Shown here one piece after another: positions 16,990 through 25,927 of a stretch of DNA of 64,000 nucleotides. Every line of letters begins with the position of its first letter. Positions within the stretch are counted from its first letter, which is position 1. The position numbers and the translations under genes were made by a program. The notes beneath the pieces were generated by a model. The model saw only the letters and a list, made by a program, of their open reading frames with translations, made no database searches and was not told where the DNA came from. Origin of the DNA: Granulosicoccus sp045110515 (GTDB lineage Bacteria > Pseudomonadota > Gammaproteobacteria > Granulosicoccales > Granulosicoccaceae); NCBI GenBank assembly GCA_045110515.1, contig JBGCGD010000044.1, positions 1 through 64,000 of the forward strand. Direction: 5' to 3'.

Positions 16990-18450
16990 ATGCTGGTTTC
17001 CCAGGAAGCTCTTACTTTCGATGATGTGCTGTTAACACCCAGGCACTCTGAAGTCCTGCCGCGCGATGTCAATCTCTCTACGCGGCTGACCAAAAAGCTC
17101 ACTCTTAATATCCCTTTGCTGTCCGCCGCCATGGATACAGTCACAGAGTCGCGTCTTGCGATTGCGCTCGGACAAGAAGGCGGGATTGGAATAATCCACA
17201 AGAACCTGTCTATCCAAGATCAGGCTTTGGAAGTGTCAAGGGTCAAAAAATATGAAAGCGGGGTGGTCACTCAGCCCATAACGATTTCCCCCGACACCTG
17301 CATACGGCAAGTCATCGACATGACGGCACGGCTTGGCATATCGGGTTTGCCGGTTGTTGAAGGCGACAAGCTTGTTGGAATAGTCACCCAGCGCGATCTT
17401 CGTTTCGAAACCCGGTTTGATCAGCCGGTTGCCGCCATCATGACCCCCAAAGAACGCTTGGTGACAGTGCATGAAAACGCTCCGAGAAGCGAAGCCATTG
17501 AACAATTGCACAAACATAGAATTGAAAAAGTGTTGGTGGTCAATGATGCTTTCGAGCTTAGGGGCATGATCACCGTAAAAGATATTCGCAAAGCCCAAGA
17601 CTTCCCCAATGCGTGCAAAGATTCTCAAGGGCGTTTGCTAGCTGGCGCCGCAGTCGGAACCGGTGCCGATACCGATGAGCGAGTATCGGAACTGATATCG
17701 GCAGGTGTCGATGTTCTCATTGTTGATACGGCACATGGTCATTCTCAGGGCGTTCTGCATCGTGTCTCCTGGATCAAAGAACACTTCCCTGAGGTTCAGG
17801 TGATAGGTGGAAACATCGCTACTGCACAAGCCGCAACCGACTTGGTTGCCTGTGGTGCTGACGGGGTAAAAGTGGGAATAGGCCCCGGTTCTATCTGCAC
17901 AACACGAATCGTGGCAGGTGTTGGCGTGCCGCAAATAACGGCCATTCACGATGTGGCTACCGCTTTAGAGGGGACGGATGTGCCGCTCATTGCCGATGGC
18001 GGAATTCGATTTTCCGGTGACATGGCTAAAGCAGTTGCTGCTGGGGCATCCACCGTCATGGTTGGAAGCATGTTCGCAGGCACAGAAGAGGCGCCCGGTG
18101 AAGTCGTTTTGTATCAAGGACGATCTTACAAGTCCTACCGTGGTATGGGGTCTGTGGGAGCTATGCGGGCCGGCTCAAGTGATCGGTATTTTCAGGATGA
18201 CGAAGACGTAGAAGACAAGTTAGTCCCGGAGGGCATTGAAGGCCGTGTGCCTTACAAAGGACCGGTATCGGCGATTGTTCATCAAATGATTGGCGGCATA
18301 AGATCGAGTATGGGCTACTGCGGCGCGGCCGATATCGAAACTATGAGAAAGGAAGCCACTTTTGTACGCGTGACAGGGGCTGGCATGAGAGAGAGTCATG
18401 TACACGATGTGCAAATGACTAAAGAAGCTCCTAACTATCGAATTGTGTAA
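16990..18450 (+). CDS. guaB: IMP dehydrogenase
   Basis: This NAD-dependent enzyme converts IMP to XMP, the committed step to GMP. The 486-residue protein has the usual (beta/alpha)8 barrel interrupted by two CBS domains (about residues 90-205; VTQPITISPDTC and MTPKERLVTVHE). The catalytic cysteine lies in GPGSICTTRIVAGVGVPQ, and the substrate loop reads YKSYRGMGSVGAM. It starts LTFDDVLLTPRHSEVLP, the standard N-terminus. Nine bases separate it from guaA, so the two form the classical guaBA operon. Confidence 0.97.
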   Translation: MLVSQEALTFDDVLLTPRHSEVLPRDVNLSTRLTKKLTLNIPLLSAAMDTVTESRLAIALGQEGGIGIIHKNLSIQDQALEVSRVKKYESGVVTQPITISPDTCIRQVIDMTARLGISGLPVVEGDKLVGIVTQRDLRFETRFDQPVAAIMTPKERLVTVHENAPRSEAIEQLHKHRIEKVLVVNDAFELRGMITVKDIRKAQDFPNACKDSQGRLLAGAAVGTGADTDERVSELISAGVDVLIVDTAHGHSQGVLHRVSWIKEHFPEVQVIGGNIATAQAATDLVACGADGVKVGIGPGSICTTRIVAGVGVPQITAIHDVATALEGTDVPLIADGGIRFSGDMAKAVAAGASTVMVGSMFAGTEEAPGEVVLYQGRSYKSYRGMGSVGAMRAGSSDRYFQDDEDVEDKLVPEGIEGRVPYKGPVSAIVHQMIGGIRSSMGYCGAADIETMRKEATFVRVTGAGMRESHVHDVQMTKEAPNYRIV

Positions 18451-18459
18451 ACTAACGTT

Positions 18460-20034
18460 ATGGCAGATCTTCACGACCAGCGAATTCTGATCATTGATTT
18501 CGGAGGACAGACAACGCAGTTAATCGCCAGACGCGTGCGCGAATGTGGCGTGTACTCTGAGATCCACCCTTGGGATATTTCTGATGACGTTGTTAATGCG
18601 TTTAAGCCTAGTGGCGTAATCTTATCGGGTGGTCCTGAATCTGTAATTGCAGAGGGTTCTCCAACAATTCCCAATGCGGTTCTGTCACTCGATGTTCCAT
18701 TGTTGGGAATCTGTTATGGCATGCAAGCCATGGTGCACCAGTTGGGGGGCGAAGTTTGCGCCCAGTCCTCTCACAGTGAGTTTGGTTATGCACTCGTCGA
18801 TATTCTTAGTCAGCCTTTGTTGTTTGCTGGTGTCCAAGACAAAGTTCAGGACAGCAAACCACAACTGGATGTCTGGATGAGCCACGGTGACAGAGTCGAG
18901 GCGTTACCGGAAGGCTATACCTTGGTGGGCACAAGTGATAACGCGCCTTGCGCCATTATCGCAAACGAAGCTCAAAATCGTTACGGTATTCAATTTCACC
19001 CTGAGGTAACACACACTATTCAGGGAGCAAGAATTCTTCAGCGCTTTGTGTTGGATGTTTGTGGTTGTGAAGGCTTGTGGACACCGGGTAACATCATCGA
19101 AGATGCCATCAAGCGCGTTCAAGACTCTGTGGGAGATGAAGAGGTCATCCTTGGTTTGTCTGGCGGTGTTGACTCATCTGTCGTTGCAGCGTTACTGCAT
19201 AAAGCGATCGGAACACAACTCACCTGTGTATTTGTTGATAACGGTCTACTTCGTTTGAATGAAGGCGATCAGGTCATGAAAACCTTTGCTGATAATATGG
19301 GCGTGAAGGTTATAAGAGTCGACGCAGAAGAGCGGTTTCTTGCTGCTCTCTCGGGTGAGTCAGATCCCGAGGAGAAACGTAAAATCATCGGCAACCTGTT
19401 TGTAGAAGTGTTTGAAGAAGAGGCTGCTAAGTTATCCAACGCCAAGTGGCTTGCGCAAGGCACCATCTATCCTGATGTTATCGAATCTGCGGCCAGCACC
19501 AGTGGAAGCGCGCATTTGATAAAGTCGCATCATAATGTGGGTGGCCTCCCTAGTGAAATGCGCTTAAAACTCGTTGAGCCGTTACGAGAACTTTTCAAAG
19601 ATGAGGTTCGCACGATTGGAGTTGATTTAGGATTGCCAGCGGAAATGGTGCAGCGGCATCCGTTTCCGGGACCTGGGTTGGGTGTTCGTATTCTGGGCGA
19701 AATTAACAAAGAGTATGCGGATATCTTGCGCGAAGCAGATGCCATATTCATAGACGCTCTACACGCTCACAACCTGTACCATAAAGTCTCGCAAGCTTTT
19801 ACAGTTTTCTTGCCAGTGAAATCTGTTGGCGTCACCGGTGACGGCCGACGCTATGATTACGTTGTTGCGTTGAGGGCTGTGGAAACCATCGATTTCATGA
19901 CGGCAAGGGCTGCTCAACTACCGTGGGGTTTCTTGGACGAAGTCTCACGAAAGATTTGCAACTCCATACCCCGTATATCCCGGGTTACCTACGATATATC
20001 TAGCAAGCCGCCAGCTACGATTGAGTGGGAATAG
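18460..20034 (+). CDS. guaA: GMP synthase (glutamine-hydrolysing)
   Basis: GuaA aminates XMP to GMP using glutamine. The N-terminal class I glutamine amidotransferase domain has its nucleophile in LLGICYGMQAM and the His-Glu pair in IQFHPEVTHT. The ATP-pyrophosphatase domain has the P-loop LGLSGGVDSSVVA. The C-terminal dimerisation domain ends in PPATIEWE, the invariant ending. The length (524 residues) is standard. The 3' end of guaA is a known insertion site for genomic islands in other bacteria; here an AT-leaning patch of surface-glycan genes begins just downstream. Confidence 0.97.
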   Translation: MADLHDQRILIIDFGGQTTQLIARRVRECGVYSEIHPWDISDDVVNAFKPSGVILSGGPESVIAEGSPTIPNAVLSLDVPLLGICYGMQAMVHQLGGEVCAQSSHSEFGYALVDILSQPLLFAGVQDKVQDSKPQLDVWMSHGDRVEALPEGYTLVGTSDNAPCAIIANEAQNRYGIQFHPEVTHTIQGARILQRFVLDVCGCEGLWTPGNIIEDAIKRVQDSVGDEEVILGLSGGVDSSVVAALLHKAIGTQLTCVFVDNGLLRLNEGDQVMKTFADNMGVKVIRVDAEERFLAALSGESDPEEKRKIIGNLFVEVFEEEAAKLSNAKWLAQGTIYPDVIESAASTSGSAHLIKSHHNVGGLPSEMRLKLVEPLRELFKDEVRTIGVDLGLPAEMVQRHPFPGPGLGVRILGEINKEYADILREADAIFIDALHAHNLYHKVSQAFTVFLPVKSVGVTGDGRRYDYVVALRAVETIDFMTARAAQLPWGFLDEVSRKICNSIPRISRVTYDISSKPPATIEWE

Positions 20035-20409
20035 TTTTTCTATTTTGAGGGGCTGATGTAGTGAACAAGCGCAAGCAACAGCCTAGGCGCTCGCAGCGAA
20101 GCACAGTAATTGAACGAAGCAAGGCTGCTTGCTTAGAGCTTTTCGGCAACTTGCGGTAAGGCAAATAGAAGCTAACGTAGTTATCGTCCACCGGCGTCGT
20201 AAGCACAACTACCTTGCTCTTTTATTTCACAAAGCTACATCACGCCAGAGATGGCCTATTTTGCAAAGCACGGTAACCCTGAAAAACTTACGTGTCGGGA
20301 GGCCGTCAAGCAATCAGGGGGATGTCAACTAGACGTAGATAAAACGGGCTTCCTAACCTTCTTTAAAATCTATATGATTGTTTAGATTCGAATTAAAAGG
20401 AGATTTCTT
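20035..20409 (+). other. 375-base gap without a convincing gene
   Basis: No reading frame here looks like a real protein: the candidates are short, lack ribosome sites and have shadow-like composition. The stretch holds one perfect 7-bp hairpin (20117-20134) and, at its end, an A/T-rich segment (around 20355-20400) that could be the promoter of the small ORF at 20410. I found no tRNA, integrase fragment or obvious repeat of the guaA 3' end, though a repeat search by eye is not reliable. Confidence 0.5.
20117..20145 (+). terminator. Possible guaBA terminator hairpin
   Basis: AAGCAAG-GCTG-CTTGCTT is a perfect 7-bp stem with a four-base loop about 80 bases after the guaA stop, followed within six bases by CTTTTC. 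The stem is not very GC-rich, so the call is tentative. Confidence 0.4.
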
Positions 20410-20586
20410 ATGAAATCTTATAAAGGGGAGACAGCTGAAATGGAAGAAATTCAGCAGCAAAAGGTTGACGCTAAGAAGAGAGAGCGTGCTAACGGATTGA
20501 AAAAAGCAACATGCGTTTGCAAGGATTTTGGCTTGAACGCCGAGATGCTAAATGGTTCGCTCGCCAGAGGGCGTTGTGACAAATGA
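20410..20586 (+). CDS. Small charged protein coupled to formyltransferase gene
   Basis: This 58-residue ORF begins MKSYKGETAEMEE and ends SLARGRCDK. A strong ribosome site (AAAAGGAGA) lies seven bases before the ATG, and its stop overlaps the start of the next gene in an ATGA, so it is very likely translated. The product is highly charged, with an N-terminal Glu/Gln/Lys helix and a C-terminal unit (about residues 32-58) carrying two cysteines (TCVCKDFG) and a basic tail. It resembles short putative regulatory or nucleoid-associated ORFs that I associate with glycan clusters, but I cannot assign a family. A leader or regulator role for the glycan genes is inference. Confidence 0.7.
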   Translation: MKSYKGETAEMEEIQQQKVDAKKRERANGLKKATCVCKDFGLNAEMLNGSLARGRCDK

Positions 20587-22277
20587 AAAAACTTCGAGTC
20601 GGTTTTCTAGTAGATGACTTGTCACCCTCTCGGCAAGTCAATGAGCTGATCGAATTTGTTCATGAAAACTCCTGTTTTGATGATCCAGTTTTGATCACCG
20701 GCTACAAAAAAACAGTACACGCGTCAGCGCGAAAAAAAATGCTGAAAAAGCTCAATCAGGAACCATTGAACTTTTTAAATGCAATGCTCAAAGTGTTTCT
20801 GTTCAAAGCCATCTCTAGGGTGGAGCTGCCATACGCTCAAAAACATTATCCAGGGTACATACTGAGCGAGAAAATTGAAAACGTTGATGACTACAACGTT
20901 GTTCATGTTGATGGGGAATGGTCGAAGTCTGGGCTATACCTTGACATGACTGAAGAGGACCTTTCTATAATCGATTCTTGTGAGCTCGACTGTATTGTTA
21001 GATGTGGAACTGGGATTTTAAAAGGCAGAATTTTAGACATTACTAGATTTGGAGTCATTTCATTTCATCATGGTGACAATAGAACTAATCGTGGTGGTCC
21101 TAGCGGGTTTTGGGAAGTATTTCATGGTGAGCCCAGCAGCGGTTTTGTAATCCAGAAACTGACACCAGAATTGGATGGCGGTGATGTTCTTGTCAGGGGA
21201 AACGTAATGACTGCCAACGTGTGGCTTGCGAACAATGCTCAGCTGCTTGCGAAATCAAATATTTTCATGATGCAGCTGTTGGTCAACATAGCTGAGAACA
21301 ACAAGTTACCTTCGTTGGAGGGGGTGAGGCTGCACGGTTTTGGACTTTACAAATTAGATTCTAGTCTTGTTCTGATGCAATACATACTAAAGGTGATTGT
21401 GCCAAAGGCTATGTCGTCTTTAATATCCAAATTTAGGTCACCGAAAAAAACGCGATGGTCAGTGGCCTACTGTTATCACGATGACTTTAGGCAATCTTTG
21501 TGGCGTTACAAGGACATCAAAAATCCAAAAGGAAGGTTGTTGGCTGACCCCTTTGTTGTCGAAAACAATGGTGACAACTTTATATTTGTTGAAGATTTAT
21601 TTTTTCACGATCATAAAGGCCGGATATCTGTATTAAAAGTTGATAGAGACGATTATGAATTTATGGGCGTTGTTCTAGAGGAAGATTTTCATTTGTCATA
21701 TCCTTTTGTGTTTAAGGATGGTGGTGATATTTACATGATTCCAGAAACTTCCCAAAACTCCGATATACGGCTTTACAAAAGTATTGAGTTTCCTCTCCGA
21801 TGGGAGTTTGAAAAGCAGCTGATGACTGATGTAGGTGCCGCAGATACCATGGTATTTAAAATTGACAACCTTTGGTTTATGTTGACTAACATCTGTAGTG
21901 CAAACGTAAAAGACTATCAATCGGAGTTACACATATTCTATTCAGAAGACTTTAAAAGTGATGAATGGAAGCCAATCGAAACTGGAAACCCTGTAATATT
22001 TGACCCTCTGAGAGGGCGCAACGGTGGCTTTTTTAGGCACAATGGTAAACTGTACCGGGTCAATCAAGTTCATGGCCAAGCCCACTATGGCAAGAATTTC
22101 AGAGTTAATGAAATTGAAGTTCTGACAAAAGAAAAGTATGCTGAAAAAGAGGTATCAATAGTTCAACCCAATTTCAAAAAATCAACCGTTTCTACTCACC
22201 ATTTTAGTGCCAATGAAAAAGTTGCTGCTGTGGACTTTGCAAGAATGGAAAGACTGAGAAAAGCTTTGAGAACTTGA
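20583..22277 (+). CDS. Formyltransferase-like domain fused to a beta-propeller domain
   Basis: The 564-residue protein has two parts. Residues 1-270 resemble the methionyl-tRNA/sugar formyltransferase fold: RVGFLVDDL at the N-terminus, RCGTGILKG, then GVISFHHGDNR, RGGPSGFWEVFHG and LDGGDVLVRG, which place a His and an Asp where the catalytic residues of the family sit. The usual Asn before the His is not obvious. Residues 290-540 form a five-bladed propeller-like module (LLADPFVVENNGDNFIFVED, SYPFVFKDGGDIYMIPE) seen in GH43-like and glucosamine-transferase-like proteins. It probably modifies an amino sugar of a surface glycan. Base use is more AT-rich than in guaA upstream. The fusion is known in outline, but the substrate is not. 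Confidence 0.75.
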   Translation: MKKLRVGFLVDDLSPSRQVNELIEFVHENSCFDDPVLITGYKKTVHASARKKMLKKLNQEPLNFLNAMLKVFLFKAISRVELPYAQKHYPGYILSEKIENVDDYNVVHVDGEWSKSGLYLDMTEEDLSIIDSCELDCIVRCGTGILKGRILDITRFGVISFHHGDNRTNRGGPSGFWEVFHGEPSSGFVIQKLTPELDGGDVLVRGNVMTANVWLANNAQLLAKSNIFMMQLLVNIAENNKLPSLEGVRLHGFGLYKLDSSLVLMQYILKVIVPKAMSSLISKFRSPKKTRWSVAYCYHDDFRQSLWRYKDIKNPKGRLLADPFVVENNGDNFIFVEDLFFHDHKGRISVLKVDRDDYEFMGVVLEEDFHLSYPFVFKDGGDIYMIPETSQNSDIRLYKSIEFPLRWEFEKQLMTDVGAADTMVFKIDNLWFMLTNICSANVKDYQSELHIFYSEDFKSDEWKPIETGNPVIFDPLRGRNGGFFRHNGKLYRVNQVHGQAHYGKNFRVNEIEVLTKEKYAEKEVSIVQPNFKKSTVSTHHFSANEKVAAVDFARMERLRKALRT

Positions 22278-22412
22278 GAGACCTAGCAAAAAATTTGAAT
22301 ATGTGATTCGACAATCAGAGCAAATAAAGCGGTAACTTCGGAAAGTCGCTGCAAGAGCCGCGAGGTAAAGACAATCCTATAGTCGCATTCTGACGCCTGT
22401 TATAAAGGTTTA

Positions 22413-23504
22413 TCACTTTCCGTTAAAGGCTAGTCTCATTAACGGTATTTTGCGAACGAAGTAGCGATGTATGCCCATTGTTGTAAGCAGCGTCAGCAAA
22501 ATTATAGTTATAAATCCCGCAAATGGTGGAAGCCCCAACTCTATTGCGATGAGTCCTAAACAAATAACAATAAGTTGATGGAACAGGTAGATCGTATAAG
22601 AAAAATCTGCCATAGACAGCCAGAAGTCAGACTTCTTATTGAAGAAAGTTTGAAAGAATTTAAAAAGAGCTGCTGACATAGACCAAGACGCAACACTGCT
22701 AGAGAAAGCTATTATTAAGGTTGCGATACTTTCTGGTAAGTTGGGCGTGATCAAAAATAGAGTGCCAAGTGAACCTGCGATGTAAAGTAGTAAAATTGTG
22801 TTTGAAATGTTAGAAAACTTCGTTAGTAGCTCTTTAGAGTTGAAGAGCAGGGCACCAAACAAAAAGTAAGGTATGTACTTCATTAGAGTGAATACGTGAA
22901 AAATATCGAAAAAATAGTTGGAGTACAGTGGAAACCCTAGTGGTGACAGTGCCAGTACGCCGACGCCGGATAATGCAGCCACAAGTAGTACCAGAGCCAT
23001 GGGAAGCTTTACGGCCAGGTTGCTTAACCAGTTGATAATTAACTTGGATAACTTATTAACAAATGAGTATAGGAAAACTGCCAAAGCGAAATAGACAAGT
23101 AGATTAATCAAAAACCATAAATGTGATATCCATCCGCTGGTTAACCAATAATTAGTAAATTCAACAGGCTGCCAGCCCGTCAGATGAAGGACAAGAGCTT
23201 GCAAGCTATTTATTGTCAGGGCTGTTACTACCAAAGGAAGTGCTATTCGTTTCATGCGCACTTTAACAAATGCCTTTGAACCATATTTCTGTAGCGTCAA
23301 GACACAGAAAAACCCGGAAACCATAAAGAACGCCGGCATACGGAATAGACGGATTACTTCCTGTATGTAAGCTATAAAAGTACTGGTTTCTGCGCTATTA
23401 ATACGCCAGATCATATCCTCACTGTATATGTTAGCTGTGTGCAAAATAATGCCCAAAGCCATAAGGATGCTCCTTAGAGAATCCATGTAATGCAGTCTGT
23501 TCAT
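22413..23504 (-). CDS. Acyltransferase 3 family membrane protein (OafA-like)
   Basis: The 363-residue protein has about ten transmembrane helices. It starts RLHYMDSLRSILMALGIILHTANIY, which carries the conserved Arg and the helix-1 His of acyltransferase-3 enzymes, and continues FRMPAFFMVSGFF with the second conserved motif. These enzymes move acyl groups, often acetyl, onto surface sugars across the membrane. Its start overlaps the stop of the SGNH-hydrolase gene in an ATGA. Acyltransferase-3 and SGNH domains often occur fused; here they are adjacent coupled genes, so the pair may work together. It points toward the formyltransferase gene. Confidence 0.88.
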   Translation of the reverse strand: MNRLHYMDSLRSILMALGIILHTANIYSEDMIWRINSAETSTFIAYIQEVIRLFRMPAFFMVSGFFCVLTLQKYGSKAFVKVRMKRIALPLVVTALTINSLQALVLHLTGWQPVEFTNYWLTSGWISHLWFLINLLVYFALAVFLYSFVNKLSKLIINWLSNLAVKLPMALVLLVAALSGVGVLALSPLGFPLYSNYFFDIFHVFTLMKYIPYFLFGALLFNSKELLTKFSNISNTILLLYIAGSLGTLFLITPNLPESIATLIIAFSSSVASWSMSAALFKFFQTFFNKKSDFWLSMADFSYTIYLFHQLIVICLGLIAIELGLPPFAGFITIILLTLLTTMGIHRYFVRKIPLMRLAFNGK

Positions 23505-24190
23505 TGGTGTATACAGATCTTGTTTATTGAGTTGGCAAACGCGAGATATCCGGCATGAGTTAGGTGAACGCTGTCATCTAGAAACCATGGTTGTTTATCA
23601 CGGTCAATTCCACTTTGGTAAACATTCATCCATTCGGGTTCGTGAAACGTTAAGTTGTCATCTAATTCACTCCAGTCTTTTAATTGTTGGTTAAGAGACT
23701 GAAATGATACCCATTTGCTTTTTCTTCTTGGGGAGGGTTTTACACCTATTATTTGGACTTTTGCGTTTTCGAACGTAAGGAACAATTTTTTTAGAAAAGA
23801 CTGATAAAGCGCTGTCACATGCTCGACGTCTGCTGTTCTTGTCAGATCGTTCTCCCCCAAATAGAGAATCACGTTTTCTACGTTTTTATTGGTTCTGCTT
23901 AGTGTTAAATACCGAAGCGTGTCGTGAATGGTCGTTGATCCGATGCCACGATTAGTCCACTCACCGCAAGCGGGGTGTAGGTAATTTTCGGATTTGAATC
24001 TGGCGATAGACGAGCTACCGAGCATCAGCCTCGAAGCGGAGCGGTTCGAAGTATAGTCTAGGGCAAGGTATTTGATTTCAGTCAGTCTTATCGTGAGTTC
24101 TTGCTTGTTTTTCCTAGCGAAAAACAAGCAAGCCACCGCGATAGCTGCAACAACAGTTAAGTAAAGCCCCCGGCGTTGGATTATGGACAT
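23501..24190 (-). CDS. SGNH/GDSL-type hydrolase, membrane-anchored or secreted
   Basis: The 229-residue protein has an N-terminal hydrophobic segment (YLTVVAAIAVACLFFA) and an SGNH fold. Block I is LMLGSSSIARF with the nucleophile Ser, block II is NRGIGSTT with Gly, block III is LYLGENDL with Asn, and block V is DDSVHLTHAGY with the Asp-x-x-His pair. Such enzymes remove or transfer acetyl groups on sugars in the periplasm. It overlaps the acyltransferase gene and lies 12 bases after the propeller gene, so the three form one operon. I infer a combined O-acetylation function on a surface polysaccharide. Confidence 0.83.
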   Translation of the reverse strand: MSIIQRRGLYLTVVAAIAVACLFFARKNKQELTIRLTEIKYLALDYTSNRSASRLMLGSSSIARFKSENYLHPACGEWTNRGIGSTTIHDTLRYLTLSRTNKNVENVILYLGENDLTRTADVEHVTALYQSFLKKLFLTFENAKVQIIGVKPSPRRKSKWVSFQSLNQQLKDWSELDDNLTFHEPEWMNVYQSGIDRDKQPWFLDDSVHLTHAGYLAFANSINKICIHQ

Positions 24191-24202
24191 CGAACCAACG
24201 CT

Positions 24203-25522
24203 TTACTTGGGCCGCTTATAGCCAGGTAGTTCAATGATATAACTGTCAACGCTTCCAGAGTCATACCAATCCGAGCCGAAAAATAACCGTGTTCCAGAAG
24301 GACTAATCGTGACATGAGGTTCACCGAAGTATGCGCTGTAGTCACCGTTTTTGGCCAATTTAGCGTAAGACCTGTGATGTGCTAAACGGCATACAACCTT
24401 GTTGTCAGGATCTGTATTCACCAGATAAATTTCAGATGATAGCGCAGGGGCTTTCTTACCATTTTTCAACCATTCAAACCCTTTGCCCACACTTGACATC
24501 GCTATCCAGCCCGGTTTCTTATAGGCCTGTGCTGAAATATGGGTGGCGCTCGTCGTGTAAGGATAGCCATCAGCCATGCTGACAACGTTTCGGCACTTAC
24601 CGGTTTCCATATTGTGCTCAATTAGGTGACCCACACCGTCTTCACGATCACCATCGCATCCCTTGGGCGATTTATTGAAACCCAGCGTAAACATCGCATC
24701 TTGGCCGTCATGCGTTTGTCCGAGGTTTTGGTGTTCATGGAACTTGTACATGTCCAAAGTGTGGTTAATAGTCTTGAGGTCGTGCGCTAGGGATGTACCT
24801 TGATACCAAAGAGATTTTCCGCTGGGAGTAGCAATGGGTGCATGCCATTCATCCCAACGGGTCCCTTCACCAATGGGGGCAGTAATTACGGTATCGGTGC
24901 TAAGGCGGTACGTAAGCATGATTCGGTTTCCTTTCGAGGGGAGACAGCGAAAACCGAATAGATCGTCATCTAAAGATTGCATTTGGACACCACCACCGGG
25001 AGTAGGCGTGCTGGTGCCGCACCATGGAGAAAAATCTTTTATCGTTGTAGATATGTTTGTGCTGACGTTATAACGTTTGAATTCACCTGCGTCGGGTTTT
25101 ATTTTACTCACGTAATAGAGCACATCAGGGTCTGAGTGGCTCCAGAAAACATCTTCTAAATCGCTGGGTGTGAAATCAAGATCTCTGACGACTTTATAGG
25201 TGTGCCCGTCTAGCAACTGGTGCGTGGTGTAAGACTTTGTTTGCGTCCACATGAGTAACAGTGATTCATCCGCATTCCATGCCTGCACGGTACTGTACGC
25301 TGGTTTGCGAACTTCATCGGGTTGGCTGTTGGTAATGCGAATAACCTTCGTACCGAACGCCGGTTCCCTGTAATACTTCATGTACGGCGGTTTGCGTACT
25401 TGCGGAATCATCACGTCATTGTTGTGTGTGACAAATCCTTCGCATAGATTCTCGCTGGCTTGCGCACCGAAAGAGGTGAGAAGAAAAGCGATGGACGAAA
25501 CCGTTAATTTGAATCGGAACAC
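24203..25522 (-). CDS. Secreted beta-propeller protein of unknown function
   Basis: The start chosen is a GTG at 25522, with AGGAG ten bases upstream; it gives a compact signal peptide (FRFKLTVSSIAFLLTSFGAQA). An ATG at 25546 would add eight unneeded residues. The roughly 415-residue mature part shows repeated blade-like motifs (AWNADESLLLMWTQ, VFWSHSDPDVLYYVS, HVTISPSGTRLFFGSDW), reminiscent of WD40-like or oligogalacturonate-lyase-like propellers. Several cysteines suggest disulfides. It heads the operon with the SGNH hydrolase and acyltransferase, which points to binding or processing a polysaccharide outside the cytoplasm. No catalytic residues could be named. Confidence 0.7.
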   Translation of the reverse strand: MFRFKLTVSSIAFLLTSFGAQASENLCEGFVTHNNDVMIPQVRKPPYMKYYREPAFGTKVIRITNSQPDEVRKPAYSTVQAWNADESLLLMWTQTKSYTTHQLLDGHTYKVVRDLDFTPSDLEDVFWSHSDPDVLYYVSKIKPDAGEFKRYNVSTNISTTIKDFSPWCGTSTPTPGGGVQMQSLDDDLFGFRCLPSKGNRIMLTYRLSTDTVITAPIGEGTRWDEWHAPIATPSGKSLWYQGTSLAHDLKTINHTLDMYKFHEHQNLGQTHDGQDAMFTLGFNKSPKGCDGDREDGVGHLIEHNMETGKCRNVVSMADGYPYTTSATHISAQAYKKPGWIAMSSVGKGFEWLKNGKKAPALSSEIYLVNTDPDNKVVCRLAHHRSYAKLAKNGDYSAYFGEPHVTISPSGTRLFFGSDWYDSGSVDSYIIELPGYKRPK

Positions 25523-25927
25523 TAGAACTTCACTCCTGAGACTCATTGATCAAAAGACCAAATTCATCGTGGATAACTGTTTAGATCGATATCGACTGAA
25601 TTAGTTCAATATTGGGCAATGTACTCCCGGACTCCTAGACGATCGGTCGCGGTAACTAGTTCGCACCTAGGGCTTTTATCGGCTTCTCGATGAAAATCTA
25701 AAGCTCTTGAGGCGTTTCCACATTGCTTTGGTTGATCTCTCATCTGATAATGTAAGGCGCGAAAGTCATACAATTGGCGGGCACGAATGATTCTGCTCAA
25801 CGAGGTAAATCATAGAGGACAGACTTTGATAGCATGCGTGTCAAAAATAGTGTGCCTCTCGGTAAATTTGCACAAACAATCAACCACCCGTAAGAATGGG
25901 TGGGGCACGGGGAAATATCGAATCTTA
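25523..25927 (+). other. Divergent intergenic region
   Basis: This gap of about 405 bases separates the minus-strand propeller operon from the plus-strand OmpA-like gene and must hold both promoters. It contains a small palindrome (TCGATATCGA near 25587) and a 6-bp inverted repeat CCACCC/GGGTGG (25884-25903) about 25 bases before the OmpA-like start, in the likely 5' leader. A longer frame open from 25787 reads through this leader but its extra residues look non-coding. I saw no RNA gene. Confidence 0.45.

Noticed and set aside
20015..20206. Minus-strand frame crossing the guaA end
   Set aside because: It overlaps the conserved guaA C-terminus and has no family resemblance.
20129..20332. Plus-strand 67-codon frame between guaA and the small ORF
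   Set aside because: No ribosome site, no recognisable composition, and it crosses the likely guaA terminator hairpin.
25606..25800. Minus-strand frame in the divergent gap before the OmpA-like gene
   Set aside because: No ribosome site and no features of a protein; the region more likely holds promoters.
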